33,858 nt of DNA, taken from an uncultured Craurococcus sp. (GTDB taxonomy: Bacteria; Pseudomonadota; Alphaproteobacteria; Acetobacterales; Acetobacteraceae). Location of the stretch: contig CADCTD010000176.1 of the NCBI GenBank assembly GCA_902805545.1, positions 1 through 33,858 of the forward strand. Reading direction: 5' to 3'. A model generated the notes under the pieces. It saw only the letters and a program-made list of their open reading frames with translations. It had not been told where the DNA came from and did no database searches. Positions 1 to 7,640 of this stretch are shown here, piece after piece. The first letter of the stretch is position 1, and each line of letters opens with the position of its first letter. Both the position numbers and the translations under genes were made by a program.

Positions 1-316
1 GCGGCGGCGGAGCGGCCGTGGGGGGCGGTGGGGGTGGCGGCGGCGGGGTCGGCAGGCGATCCTCGCGCACCGGCTCCGGTGCGGGCGACTCGGGCCGCGG
101 CGGCTGGGGGACGGAGGTGGGGGCGGCGACGGGGGCCGCCTCCGAGGCGCCCTGGGCCTGCTGGGCAGGCAGGCTGGCGACGAGCTCGACGGCGATCGCC
201 TCCTCCTTCGGCTCCTCCAGCTTGGGGGGCAAGCCGAAGACCAGGCCGAGCAGGAGGGCGACGACGTGCAATGCCGCCGAGACGAGCCCCCAGAAACGCA
301 TTCCCCGATTCTGCAT
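1..316 (-). CDS. tolA: TolA-like envelope protein, N-terminal part (cut by window edge)
   Basis: Only the first 105 codons are inside the window; the gene continues past base 1. The translation from ATG at 316 starts MQNRGMRFWG and has one hydrophobic segment (about residues 9-29), the signal anchor expected of TolA/TonB-type proteins. After it comes an acidic stretch (KLEEPKEEAIAVEL) and then an Ala/Pro-rich region ending in a run of nine prolines. TolA spans the periplasm and links the TolQ-TolR motor to TolB/Pal during outer-membrane constriction. The position 30 bases downstream of tolR supports this name over a generic TonB. The C-terminal domain cannot be seen. A second ATG at 301 is an alternative start. 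Confidence 0.8.
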   Translation of the reverse strand, partial: MQNRGMRFWGLVSAALHVVALLLGLVFGLPPKLEEPKEEAIAVELVASLPAQQAQGASEAAPVAAPTSVPQPPRPESPAPEPVREDRLPTPPPPPPPPPTAAPPP

Positions 317-346
317 GACCGCGCCCCCGCGCGTGGCCTCCGTGGC

Positions 347-847
347 TCAGCGGGCCGGAGGCGTCGTGGGACGGGCGGCCGGGGCTGCGGCCCCGGGGCG
401 GCCCGCCGGCTGCTCGGCGAGGAGCGCGACCTTGCTGAAGCCGCCGGCGCTGATGACGCCCATCACCTCCATGACGCGGCCATAGCTGATCGCCCTGTCG
501 CCGCGGACGAAGATGCGGCGCTCCTGCGCGTTCGGCCCCTGGGCATTGGCCCCGCCGATGGCCTGGAGCTGGCCGACAAGCCCCTCCAGCGGCACCTCGG
601 TCTCCTGCAGGAAGATTTTGCCCTCGGGATTCACCGTGATGGTGATCGGCTCGTTGTCCTGGTTCAGTGCGCTGGCCTGGGTCTTCGGCAGGTCGACGGG
701 CACGCCGACCGTCATCAGCGGCGCCGCCACCATGAAGATGATGAGCAGCACCAGCATGACGTCGACCAGCGGCGTGACGTTGATCTCGGCCATGGGGCGG
801 TAGCGGCCGCGGCCCCTGCCACGGCCGCCGTTCAAGGAAGCGGCCAT
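347..847 (-). CDS. tolR: TolR, proton-channel subunit of the Tol-Pal motor
   Basis: This 166-residue ExbD/TolR family protein has a short basic Gly/Arg N-terminus, then the family signature MAEINVTPLVDVMLVLLI at residues 19-36. Asp29 lies in the single transmembrane helix at the position of the proton-carrying aspartate. A periplasmic domain follows, with a final Ala/Pro-rich tail of about 22 residues that is longer than in many homologues. TolR works with TolQ to convert proton-motive force into movement of TolA. The ATG at 847 is preceded by GGAG about 7 bases away, overlapping the TAG stop of tolQ, so translation of the two is probably coupled. The family assignment is secure. Confidence 0.95.
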   Translation of the reverse strand: MAASLNGGRGRGRGRYRPMAEINVTPLVDVMLVLLIIFMVAAPLMTVGVPVDLPKTQASALNQDNEPITITVNPEGKIFLQETEVPLEGLVGQLQAIGGANAQGPNAQERRIFVRGDRAISYGRVMEVMGVISAGGFSKVALLAEQPAGRPGAAAPAARPTTPPAR

Positions 848-851
848 GGGG

Positions 852-1610
852 CTACTCCGCCACCGCGGCGGGGGTGCGGGTCTCGGTGCCGATCACCGCG
901 CTCTCCGACTGGCGGGAGAGGATGCCGCCGAACTCGCCCGCGAAGCCCTCCAGCCGGCTGGCGAAGCGGGCGAGGTCGGTGCTGATCTTGTTGTAGGCGA
1001 GCACGGCCGGGATGGCGGCGACGAGGCCGATGGCGGTGGCGAAGAGCGCCTCCGCGATGCCCGGCGCGACCACGGCGAGGTTGGTGTTCTGCATGCCCGC
1101 GATGGCGGCGAAGCTGTTCATGATGCCCCAGACCGTGCCGAAGAGGCCGACGAAGGGCCCGACCGAGCCGACCGAGGCGAGGAAGACCATCCAGCGCTCC
1201 AGCCGGTCCATCTCGCGCTGCACGGCGAGGTTCATGCTGCGGTCGATGCGCTCCTTCAGCCCGGCCGCGACCAGGTCGGAGCCGGCGAGGCGCTGGGCGC
1301 TGCGGCGCCATTCGCGCATGGCGGCGGCGAAGACGGCGGCCATCGGGTGCGAGGGCTGCTCGCCCTCCTTGCGGAAGAGGTCGTCGAGGCTGCCGCCGGA
1401 CCAGAAGCTGTCCTCGAAGGCATCGGCCGCGCGGTTGGCGCGGCGGAGGCTGGTGACCTTCTCGAAGACGATGGCCCAGACCCAGACGGAGGCGAGCAGC
1501 AGCCCGACCATCACGAGCTTCACCACCCAGTCGGCCTGAAGGAACAGGCCCCAGAGGGACAGGTCGTGCAATGCGCCGCCCAGATCCGTCGCCGTCACGC
1601 TGCGGTCCAC
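852..1610 (-). CDS. tolQ: TolQ, membrane stator subunit of the Tol-Pal motor
   Basis: This 252-residue protein of the MotA/TolQ/ExbB family has a first transmembrane helix at about residues 30-50 (VVKLVMVGLLLASVWVWAIV), a long cytoplasmic loop, and two further helices. The helix after the loop contains the typical GPFVGLFGTVWGIM stretch. With TolR it forms the proton-driven stator that energises TolA. The start is GTG at 1610, chosen because GAGGAGAG lies a few bases upstream. The gene sits 12 bases after ybgC and 4 bases before tolR, so all three are probably on one transcript. Confidence 0.95.
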   Translation of the reverse strand: MDRSVTATDLGGALHDLSLWGLFLQADWVVKLVMVGLLLASVWVWAIVFEKVTSLRRANRAADAFEDSFWSGGSLDDLFRKEGEQPSHPMAAVFAAAMREWRRSAQRLAGSDLVAAGLKERIDRSMNLAVQREMDRLERWMVFLASVGSVGPFVGLFGTVWGIMNSFAAIAGMQNTNLAVVAPGIAEALFATAIGLVAAIPAVLAYNKISTDLARFASRLEGFAGEFGGILSRQSESAVIGTETRTPAAVAE

Positions 1611-1622
1611 CGCTACTCTCCT

Positions 1623-2057
1623 CTATCGAGCCTCGCCCGGGGCGCCGCCAAGGGCGGCACGCCAGGGCTCGGGTATGCGCCTCGGCCGCAGGGTGTCCCG
1701 GTCGATGCAGGCCAGTTCCACATGCAGGGCGGCCAGCGCCTCCTCCTCGCGGACCATGCGCTGGTCGAGCAGGAGGGTGACACCGCGGACCGCCATCACC
1801 CGCGTCTCGACCACGATTGCGTCATCGAGCCGCGCGGGGCGCCAATACTCTACTTCGATGCGCCGCACCACGAGTATCGAATGGTGACGCTCCATCATAA
1901 GCTGATGCGGCAAGCCCATGTCGCGCAAGGATTCCGTCCGGGCCCGCTCGGCCCAGCGGAGATAGTTGGCGTGATAGGCGACGCCGCCCGCATCGGTATC
2001 CTCGAAATAGACCCGAATTGGGAATCCATGCGCGGGGCCGGGCGGCGGAAGCTTCAC
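1623..2057 (-). CDS. ybgC: YbgC-type acyl-CoA thioesterase of the Tol-Pal cluster
   Basis: This 144-residue hot-dog fold thioesterase carries the family motif [17 protein letters not shown] at residues 16-32. Asp22 corresponds to catalytic Asp18 of E. coli YbgC, and the YWRPARLDD segment is also conserved. YbgC hydrolyses acyl-CoA thioesters at the inner membrane and is linked to phospholipid metabolism, and it is usually the first gene of the tol-pal operon, as here. The GTG start overlaps the ruvB stop as GTGA, which implies coupled translation. The substrate in this organism is not known. Confidence 0.93.
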   Translation of the reverse strand: MKLPPPGPAHGFPIRVYFEDTDAGGVAYHANYLRWAERARTESLRDMGLPHQLMMERHHSILVVRRIEVEYWRPARLDDAIVVETRVMAVRGVTLLLDQRMVREEEALAALHVELACIDRDTLRPRRIPEPWRAALGGAPGEAR

Positions 2058-3139
2058 GGCTCGCTGCCCGAGAGCAGGTCGGGCTGGATGGCGAAGCTGG
2101 CGGGCGGGCTGAGTCCGAGATGGGTCCAGCCGGGCATCCCCAGCATCCGGCCGCGCGGGGTGCGCAGCACCAGGCCCTCCTGGATCAGGTAGGGCTCGAT
2201 GACATCCTCCAGCGTGTCCCGCGCCTCGGCCAGCGCCGCGGCCAGCGTCTCGACGCCGACCGGGCCGCCATTGTGGTGCTCGGCGATGCGGCGGAGATAG
2301 CGGCGGTCCATCGCGTCCAGCCCCTTGCTGTCCACCTCCAGCCGGTTCAGCGCGCCATCGACCATGGCGCGGTCGGCGGCGATGCCGGCGACGCTGGCGA
2401 AGTCCCGCACCCGGCGCAGCAATCGGCCGGCGATGCGGGGCGTGCCGCGCGATCGCCGGGCGATCTCCCAGGCACCGTCTTCCGACAAGGCGAAGGACAG
2501 CTTCTGCGCGCCACGGGTGACGATCCGCAGCAATTCCTCCGGCGTGTAGAATTGCAGGCGCAGCGGGATGCCGAAGCGGTCCCTGAGGGGTGTCGCCAGC
2601 AGGCCGGCCCGGGTCGTCGCGCCGACCAGGGTGAAGGGCGGCAGGTCGATCCGCACCGTGCGGGCGGCCGGGCCCTCGCCGATGATGAGGTCGAGCTGGA
2701 AATCCTCCATCGCGGGATAGAGGGTCTCCTCCAGCGCGGGCTGCAGGCGGTGGATCTCGTCGACGAAGAGCACGTCGCGGGGCTGCAGGTTGGTGAGGAT
2801 CGCCGCCAGGTCGCCGGCGCGCTGCAGGATGGGGCCGGAGGTGGCGCGGAAGCCGACTCCCAGCTCGCGGGCGACGATCTGCGCCAGGGTCGTCTTGCCA
2901 AGGCCGGGCGGGCCGTGCAGCAGGACGTGGTCGAGCGCCTCGCCGCGGGCGCGGGCGGCCTGGATGAAGACGGCGAGGTTCTCGCGCAGCGATTGCTGGC
3001 CGGTGAAGTCGGCCAGGACCTGGGGGCGGAGCGTCGCCTCGGCCGCATCCTCGTCGGTGCGGGCGGGGCTGGTGATGCGGTCGTCGGCCTCCGTCTCGGG
3101 CGGCGGAGGCGGAGGGGGGCGACGGCGGGAGCCGCTCAT
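2054..3139 (-). CDS. ruvB: RuvB, Holliday junction branch-migration ATPase
   Basis: This 361-residue AAA+ motor drives branch migration with RuvA. Walker A is GPPGLGKTT (76-84), Walker B is LFVDEIH (124-130), sensor 1 is GATTRAG (173-179), and the LRDRFG segment around residue 188 is the arginine-finger region. The C-terminal winged-helix domain follows, with [13 protein letters not shown] and the IEPYLIQEG signature. The N-terminus is longer than in E. coli and contains seven consecutive prolines at residues 8-14, probably a flexible extension. The ATG at 3139 overlaps the ruvA TGA stop by 4 bases. Confidence 0.97.
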   Translation of the reverse strand: MSGSRRRPPPPPPPETEADDRITSPARTDEDAAEATLRPQVLADFTGQQSLRENLAVFIQAARARGEALDHVLLHGPPGLGKTTLAQIVARELGVGFRATSGPILQRAGDLAAILTNLQPRDVLFVDEIHRLQPALEETLYPAMEDFQLDLIIGEGPAARTVRIDLPPFTLVGATTRAGLLATPLRDRFGIPLRLQFYTPEELLRIVTRGAQKLSFALSEDGAWEIARRSRGTPRIAGRLLRRVRDFASVAGIAADRAMVDGALNRLEVDSKGLDAMDRRYLRRIAEHHNGGPVGVETLAAALAEARDTLEDVIEPYLIQEGLVLRTPRGRMLGMPGWTHLGLSPPASFAIQPDLLSGSEP

Positions 3140-3744
3140 CGGGCGAGCTCCTTCAGGCTGTCGCGGATCAGGGATTCGAGCGCCACGCCCTCGCCGAGGC
3201 GGGATTGCGCGCGATTGACGGCGGCCTGCGCCTCGGGGCGCTTCCAGCCGAGGTTGATCAGCGCGGAGACGGCATCGGCGGCGGCGCCGGCGGGCGGCGG
3301 CGCGCTGGCCGGGCCCACGGCGATGCCACTCGGCGGCTGGATGCCTCCCGCCCAGTCGCGCAGCTCGGTGACCAGGCGGTCGGCCAGCTTGGCGCCGACG
3401 CCGTTGGCCTGGCGCAGGCCGGCGCGGTCGCCGCGGCGGACGGCCTCCGCCAGGTCCTCGGGCGCGAAGGCGGAGAGGATGTCGAGGGCGAGCTTCGTGC
3501 CGACGCCCTGGATGGAGGTGAGCTTGCGGAAGGTGTCGCGCTCCGCCGTGCCGGCGAAGCCGACCAGGGTGAGCGCGTCCTGCCGCAATTGCGTCTCGAC
3601 CAGGACCGAAGCACCGCCCGGCAGGTCTCGCAGCCGGTCGAGGGTCTTGGTGGAACAGGACAGGAGATAGCCCACGCCGTTGACGTCGAAGATGCAGCCG
3701 CCCTCGAGTAGCCCGTCGAGCTTGCCAGTCAGTTTCCCGATCAT
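3136..3744 (-). CDS. ruvA: RuvA, Holliday junction-binding subunit
   Basis: This 202-residue protein has the usual length of RuvA. It begins [13 protein letters not shown], the OB-fold domain I, followed by two helix-hairpin-helix motifs around [13 protein letters not shown] and [13 protein letters not shown] that bind junction DNA. A linker rich in Pro and Ala leads to the C-terminal domain III ([14 protein letters not shown]), which contacts RuvB. The ATG at 3744 was chosen over longer in-frame extensions because GGAGGG lies about 6 bases upstream and the product then aligns with known RuvA N-termini. It lies 55 bases after ruvC. Confidence 0.96.
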   Translation of the reverse strand: MIGKLTGKLDGLLEGGCIFDVNGVGYLLSCSTKTLDRLRDLPGGASVLVETQLRQDALTLVGFAGTAERDTFRKLTSIQGVGTKLALDILSAFAPEDLAEAVRRGDRAGLRQANGVGAKLADRLVTELRDWAGGIQPPSGIAVGPASAPPPAGAAADAVSALINLGWKRPEAQAAVNRAQSRLGEGVALESLIRDSLKELAR

Positions 3745-3799
3745 GCCTGCCCTCCGATGACCGGAGGGCCGGGCGGCCCGGAGGTCTGAACCGGCGGGC

Positions 3800-4315
3800 T
3801 CATGCGGGCACGTAGCCCTTGGCGAAGGCGATGCGCGTGCCGCGGTGGTGGGCGTGGCAGATGGCGACGGCCAGGGCATCCGCGGCATCGGCACGGCGGA
3901 TGGTGGCGCCGGGGAGCAGGCGGCGGACCATCGCCTCCACCTGCGCCTTCTCGGCATGGCCGGTGCCGACCACGGCGCGCTTCACCTCCATCGCCTGGTA
4001 CTCGGCGACATGGATGCCCGACAGGGCGGGAGTGAGCAGCACGACGCCCCGGGCCTGGCCAAGCTTGAGCGCGGCGCCGGGGTTCTTGTTGACATAGGTA
4101 TGCTCGACGGCGGCCTCCTGCGGGCGCCACTGCTCGATCAGGGCCATGAGGCCGCGGTGGAGGGTGCAGAGGCGCTCGGCCAGCGGCTGGTCGGCATCGG
4201 TGGAGATGACGCCGTCGGCGAGGTGACGGAGGCGGTTGCCCGTGCTCTCCACCATGCCCCAGCCGGTATGCTGCAGCCCCGGGTCGAGGCCGAGAAGGCG
4301 GACGGGCCCGGTCAG
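3800..4315 (-). CDS. ruvC: RuvC, Holliday junction resolvase (probable CTG start)
   Basis: This 171-residue endonuclease resolves Holliday junctions delivered by RuvAB. The first acidic residue lies in [14 protein letters not shown] (Asp11), followed by the [10 protein letters not shown] segment with the catalytic Glu and the C-terminal [17 protein letters not shown] stretch with the remaining Asp residues. The start is unusual. The frame has no ATG, GTG or TTG for about 48 codons upstream of the conserved N-terminus, and the first ATG downstream lies after the catalytic Asp. A CTG at 4315 gives [13 protein letters not shown], as expected for the family, and forms a CTGA overlap with the yebC stop. 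No separate ribosome-binding site is visible, so coupled reinitiation is likely. Confidence 0.92.
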   Translation of the reverse strand: MTGPVRLLGLDPGLQHTGWGMVESTGNRLRHLADGVISTDADQPLAERLCTLHRGLMALIEQWRPQEAAVEHTYVNKNPGAALKLGQARGVVLLTPALSGIHVAEYQAMEVKRAVVGTGHAEKAQVEAMVRRLLPGATIRRADAADALAVAICHAHHRGTRIAFAKGYVPA

Positions 4316-5061
4316 GCGGAGAGCCGCTGCGACACGGCCTCCGACACCTCGAAATTGGCGTAGACGTTCTGCACGTCGTCGCTCTCGTCGAGGCGGTCGA
4401 TCAGCTTCAGGATGTCGCCCGCCTTCTCCTCGTCGAGGTCGATGCGGACATTCGGCACCCATTCGATGCGGGCGCTCTCCGGGCTGCCGAACCGGGCCTC
4501 GAGCGCATCGCGGACGGCGAAGAAATCCTCCGGGGCGCAGCTGACCTCGTGACCCTCCTCGTCCGACTCGACGTCCTGGGCGCCGGCCTCGATGGCGGCT
4601 TCCAGCATCGCCTCGTCCTGGCCGGGGAGGCCGGGGAACCAGAGGACGCCGCGCCGCTCGAACTGGAAGGAGACGCTGTTGGTCTCGCCCAGCGCGCCGC
4701 CCGCCTTGGCGAAGGCGCTGCGGATGTCGCCGGCGGTGCGGTTGCGGTTGTCGGTGAGCGCCTCGACGATGATGGCGACGCCATAGGGGCCGTAGCCCTC
4801 GTAGCGGACCTCCTGGTACTCCTCGCCCTGGGCGCCCTGGGCGGCGCGCTTGATGGCGCGGTCGATCGTGTCGCGCGTCATGTTCGCGGTCAGCGCGGCC
4901 TTCACCGCGGCGCGCAGGCGCGGGTTCATCGCCGGGTCCGGCAGGCCCATCTTGGCGGAGACGGTGATTTCGCGGATCAGCTTGCCGAAGGCGCGCGCCT
5001 TCTTGGCGCCCTGGGCCGCCTTGCGGTGCATGATGTTCTTGGCGTGCGAGTGGCCGGCCAT
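4312..5061 (-). CDS. yebC: YebC/PmpR family regulatory protein
   Basis: This 249-residue protein has the family length and the signature start [21 protein letters not shown]. Other conserved blocks are [23 protein letters not shown] and [23 protein letters not shown]. YebC proteins have been described as transcriptional regulators and more recently as factors that help ribosomes translate proline-rich stretches. The latter would fit a cluster whose products (RuvB, TolA) carry polyproline runs, but that link is my inference. The ATG at 5061 has AGGAGAAGG about 8 bases upstream. It is the first gene of the minus-strand cluster, so the promoter should lie in 5062-5181. Confidence 0.95.
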   Translation of the reverse strand: MAGHSHAKNIMHRKAAQGAKKARAFGKLIREITVSAKMGLPDPAMNPRLRAAVKAALTANMTRDTIDRAIKRAAQGAQGEEYQEVRYEGYGPYGVAIIVEALTDNRNRTAGDIRSAFAKAGGALGETNSVSFQFERRGVLWFPGLPGQDEAMLEAAIEAGAQDVESDEEGHEVSCAPEDFFAVRDALEARFGSPESARIEWVPNVRIDLDEEKAGDILKLIDRLDESDDVQNVYANFEVSEAVSQRLSA

Positions 5062-5181
5062 GGCCCCAGCCTTCTCCTGATCCTGAGATTCCGGTTGAGA
5101 AGCGGCTTATAGCGGGCGGCGGGGGCGAATGCCACGGGGAGGGTTGCGGGCCGGGGCAGCAGGCTGGCACGCTCCCTGGCC

Positions 5182-5811
5182 ATGGACGCCATGCCCCCTG
5201 CCGACCTCTTCGCCGTCACCACCCTCGAGGAGCTCGCCCGGCATTACGACCCGCCGCGGGAGCTGGTGCTGAAGAAGGTGATCCCCCGGCTGGAGGCGAA
5301 GGCGATGGCCTTCATCGCCGCCTCGCCCTTTGCGGTGCTGGCGACTGTTGGGCCGGAGGGGGTGCATGCGACGCCGCGGGGGGATGCGCCGGGCTTCATC
5401 CACTCGCTCGACGACCGGACGCTCGCCTTGCCGGACCGGCGGGGGAACAACCGCCTGGATGCGCTCCGGGACATCATCGCCAACCCGGCCGTCGCGCTGC
5501 TCTTCCTCGTGCCGGGGGCGGGCGAGGCGCTGCGGGTGAACGGGATGGCGCGGATCACGGCCGACCCGGCGCTGCGGGCGCGCTTCGCCGAGCGGGAGAA
5601 GCTGCCGGCGACGGTCGTGCTGGTCGAGGTGCGGGAGGCCTATATGCAGTGCGCCAAGGCGGTGATGCGCGCCAGGCTGTGGGGCGAGCGGGCGCGGCCG
5701 GAGGCAGTGCCGAGCATGGGCGAGCTCATCGCCGCGCATACGGGTGGGATGGTGGAGCCCGCCGCCTACGACCGCGAGGCGCCGCAGCGGCTGATCGATA
5801 CGATGTATTGA
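5182..5811 (+). CDS. PPOX-class FMN-dependent flavoprotein
   Basis: This 209-residue protein belongs to the pyridoxamine-5'-phosphate oxidase-like split-barrel superfamily, of the subgroup annotated as probable FMN-dependent PPOX enzymes. Recognisable pieces are FIAASPFAVLATVGPEGVHATPRGDAPGF in the first half, LALPDRRGNNRLDALRDI (the usual FMN phosphate-binding region) and the C-terminal AYMQCAKAVMRARLW. These enzymes bind FMN or a related flavin cofactor and act on unknown small substrates. The gene is transcribed away from yebC and stands alone. ATG at 5182 and ATG at 5191 are both possible starts, since neither has a clear ribosome-binding site. Confidence 0.88.
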   Translation: MDAMPPADLFAVTTLEELARHYDPPRELVLKKVIPRLEAKAMAFIAASPFAVLATVGPEGVHATPRGDAPGFIHSLDDRTLALPDRRGNNRLDALRDIIANPAVALLFLVPGAGEALRVNGMARITADPALRARFAEREKLPATVVLVEVREAYMQCAKAVMRARLWGERARPEAVPSMGELIAAHTGGMVEPAAYDREAPQRLIDTMY

Positions 5812-5839
5812 GCGAGGATGGCCGGGCCCTGGCGGGGTG

Positions 5840-6055
5840 TCAGGCCTGCGCCGATTCGGGCTGGCGCTCGTGCCGGGGCTGGGTCTGCGGGGCGGGGACG
5901 CGGTGCAGGCGACCGGCCTCGCGGCGCTGGACTGCGGCGTCGCGGGCGACGGCGTCGCGAAGCGCTCCCTCGTAGCTCAATCCGCCGGCGGCGCCGCCAA
6001 GAATCGAGGTGCCGAGGCCGAAACGGCGCGTGTCCTCGCGGTCCATGTCTGCCAT
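5840..6055 (-). CDS. Small protein of unknown function
   Basis: This ORF encodes 71 residues starting MADMDREDTRRFGLG. I do not recognise it. The reading frame is open further upstream, to an ATG at 6142 that overlaps the sugar dehydrogenase gene, so the start is uncertain. Codon third positions are almost all G or C, as in neighbouring real genes, which is the main support for coding. The first half has a Gly/Ala-rich patch and the second half is basic, rich in Arg, Gln and Pro. There is no signal peptide or membrane helix. It lies 73 bases after the stop of the upstream dehydrogenase on the same strand and could be its distal partner. Outside this ORF, the 5812-6128 interval shows nothing else I can support. 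Confidence 0.4.
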   Translation of the reverse strand: MADMDREDTRRFGLGTSILGGAAGGLSYEGALRDAVARDAAVQRREAGRLHRVPAPQTQPRHERQPESAQA

Positions 6056-6128
6056 CCCCGGTTGTCTGGCGCGATCGTGCACACTGGGCGACTCGATCGC
6101 GATGACAAGCTCGCGAGGCAAACGGAAC

Positions 6129-7496
6129 TTACGCTTTAACAATATGCGGCCCGGTCAGGCCGAGCCGGGCGCAGACATTGCGGGTGTCGACCAGGAGGGG
6201 CAGCGCCGCGGCGAGCGTTGCATAGTCGATGTCGTCATGGTCGGTGACGATGAGGCCCGCCGCGAAGTCCGAAAACGCCTCCCGCCCCTGGCCGATGCTG
6301 CGGCGGCCAGCGAGGCGCGGGTGCTCGGCCTGCGGCGGGATCACTGGCACCAGCGGGTCGAGATGGCGGACCTCGGCGCCGCGCGCCTCCAGCATCTCCA
6401 TCAGCACCAGGGCGGGACTGTGGCGGAGGTCGTCGAGGTTGCGCTTGTAGCCGAGGCCGATGACGAGGATCCGGCTGCCGCGGAGGCCCCGGCCCTGGGT
6501 GCGGTCCAGCGCCTCGGCCAGGCGGTCGAGCACATGGCGGGGCATCGCTGCGTTGATCTCGCTGGCGAGGTCGATGAAGCGGGTGGCGACGCCATGCGCC
6601 CGGGCCTGCCAGGTGAGGTAGTGCGGGTCGACCGGGATGCAGTGGCCGCCGAGGCCGGGGCCGGGGAAGAAGGGCATGTAGCCGAAGGGCTTGGTGCGGG
6701 CGGCTTCGATCACCTCCCAGATGTCGATTCCCATCGGCTCGAAAACCAGCTTCAGCTCGTTCATCAGCGCGATGTTGACGGCGCGGAAGGTGTTCTCCGT
6801 GAGCTTCACCGCCTCCGCCACATCGGCCGAGGCGACCGGGACGGTGCGGGCGACGAAGGCGCCGTAGAGGGCCAGCGCCAGGTCGAGCGAGGCCGGGTCC
6901 GTCCCGCCGATGACCCGGGGGATGGTGGCGGTGCGGTGCTGGGCATTGCCCGGGTCCTCCCGCTCGGGCGCATGGGCCAGGAAGACATCGCGGCCGCAGC
7001 GGAGGCCGGTTTCCTCGAGGATCGGCTGCATCACGCTGCGGGTGGTGCCGGGATAGCTGGTCGACTCGAGGATGATGAGCTGGCCCGGGCGGAGATGGGC
7101 TGCGATCAGGCGGGTGGCGGATTCGACGGCCGAGAGATCCGGCTCCCGGTGCGGGCCGAGCGGCGTCGGAACGCAGACCAGGATGGCATCCGCCTCGGCA
7201 AGGGCCCTCCCCTCCCCGGTCAGGCGAAGCCGGCCGGTCTCGAGCGCCGCGGCAATGGCGCCGGGCGCGAGCTGGCGGAGAGGGCTGCGGGCGGCGGCGA
7301 GATCGGCGATGCGGGCGGGGTTCGAGTCGAGGCCGATGGCGTGGAAGCCGGCTTCGACGAGGGTGAGGATCAGCGGCAGGCCGACATAGCCGAGGCCGAT
7401 GACCGCGATGGTCGCGTCCCGCATGCGGAAGCGGGTGGCGAGCGACTCCAGCAGCCCGGCGGAATGCGGCAGGAAGGGCGGGAGCGAATCCGGCAT
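6129..7496 (-). CDS. UDP-sugar 6-dehydrogenase (UDP-GlcNAc/UDP-ManNAc/UDP-glucose type)
   Basis: This 455-residue enzyme of the UDP-glucose/GDP-mannose dehydrogenase family oxidises the C6 hydroxyl of a UDP-sugar to a uronic acid using NAD+. The NAD-binding motif is IAVIGLGYVGLPL (GLGYVG at 34-39). The middle domain includes ESTSYPGTT and the ELKLVFEPMGIDIWEV helix. The catalytic Cys286 lies in GLGGHCIPVDPHY, and the C-terminal domain has LVIGLGYKRNLDDLRHSP. The whole resembles the WbpA/TviB branch that acts on N-acetylated sugars, but the substrate cannot be fixed from sequence alone. ATG at 7496 gives the usual short helix before the Rossmann fold. Its product would be a donor for surface glycans, which fits the glycosyltransferases in the neighbouring RTX locus. 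Confidence 0.88.
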   Translation of the reverse strand: MPDSLPPFLPHSAGLLESLATRFRMRDATIAVIGLGYVGLPLILTLVEAGFHAIGLDSNPARIADLAAARSPLRQLAPGAIAAALETGRLRLTGEGRALAEADAILVCVPTPLGPHREPDLSAVESATRLIAAHLRPGQLIILESTSYPGTTRSVMQPILEETGLRCGRDVFLAHAPEREDPGNAQHRTATIPRVIGGTDPASLDLALALYGAFVARTVPVASADVAEAVKLTENTFRAVNIALMNELKLVFEPMGIDIWEVIEAARTKPFGYMPFFPGPGLGGHCIPVDPHYLTWQARAHGVATRFIDLASEINAAMPRHVLDRLAEALDRTQGRGLRGSRILVIGLGYKRNLDDLRHSPALVLMEMLEARGAEVRHLDPLVPVIPPQAEHPRLAGRRSIGQGREAFSDFAAGLIVTDHDDIDYATLAAALPLLVDTRNVCARLGLTGPHIVKA

Positions 7497-7505
7497 GCGG
7501 TATTC

Positions 7506-7543
7506 TTGCGAAATCGATACGGATAAATCAAACGATTTCGTAA
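7506..7543. promoter_or_regulatory. Inverted repeat in the AT-rich leader of the UDP-sugar dehydrogenase
   Basis: The arms TTGCGAAATCG (7506-7516) and CGATTTCGTAA (7533-7543) match as inverted copies at 10 of 11 positions with a 16-base spacer. They lie in the only clearly AT-rich patch between the RTX gene terminators and the dehydrogenase start, about 10 bases upstream of the ATG at 7496. On the minus strand a loose sigma-70-like pair (TTGATT, 18-base gap, AAGAAT) overlaps the repeat. This is probably an operator for a dimeric regulator; an RNA stem is the alternative. Confidence 0.4.
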
Positions 7544-7568
7544 CGTATTTGGGAGGGCCGGAACGGGA

Positions 7569-7596
7569 CAAGGCCGGGCTTTGGGGCCCGGCCTTG
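7569..7596 (-). terminator. Strong hairpin, likely terminator of the RTX gene
   Basis: An uninterrupted 11-base-pair stem (CAAGGCCGGGC with GCCCGGCCTTG) closes a 6-base loop. It lies 44 bases downstream of the RTX protein stop on the minus strand. The downstream minus-strand sequence begins TTGTCCCGTT, so there is only a short T-rich start and no long U tract. Confidence 0.6.
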
Positions 7597-7610
7597 TTGA
7601 TCGGCCTGGT

Positions 7611-7632
7611 CGGAGGGGCGGACGCCCCTCCG
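7611..7632 (-). terminator. Second hairpin directly after the RTX gene stop
   Basis: CGGAGGGGC (7611-7619) pairs perfectly with GCCCCTCCG (7624-7632) around a 4-base loop. The stem begins 8 bases downstream of the RTX stop codon on the minus strand. With the hairpin at 7569-7596 it forms a tandem terminator insulating the RTX gene from the dehydrogenase gene. Confidence 0.5.
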
Positions 7633-7640
7633 GGCTGGCC

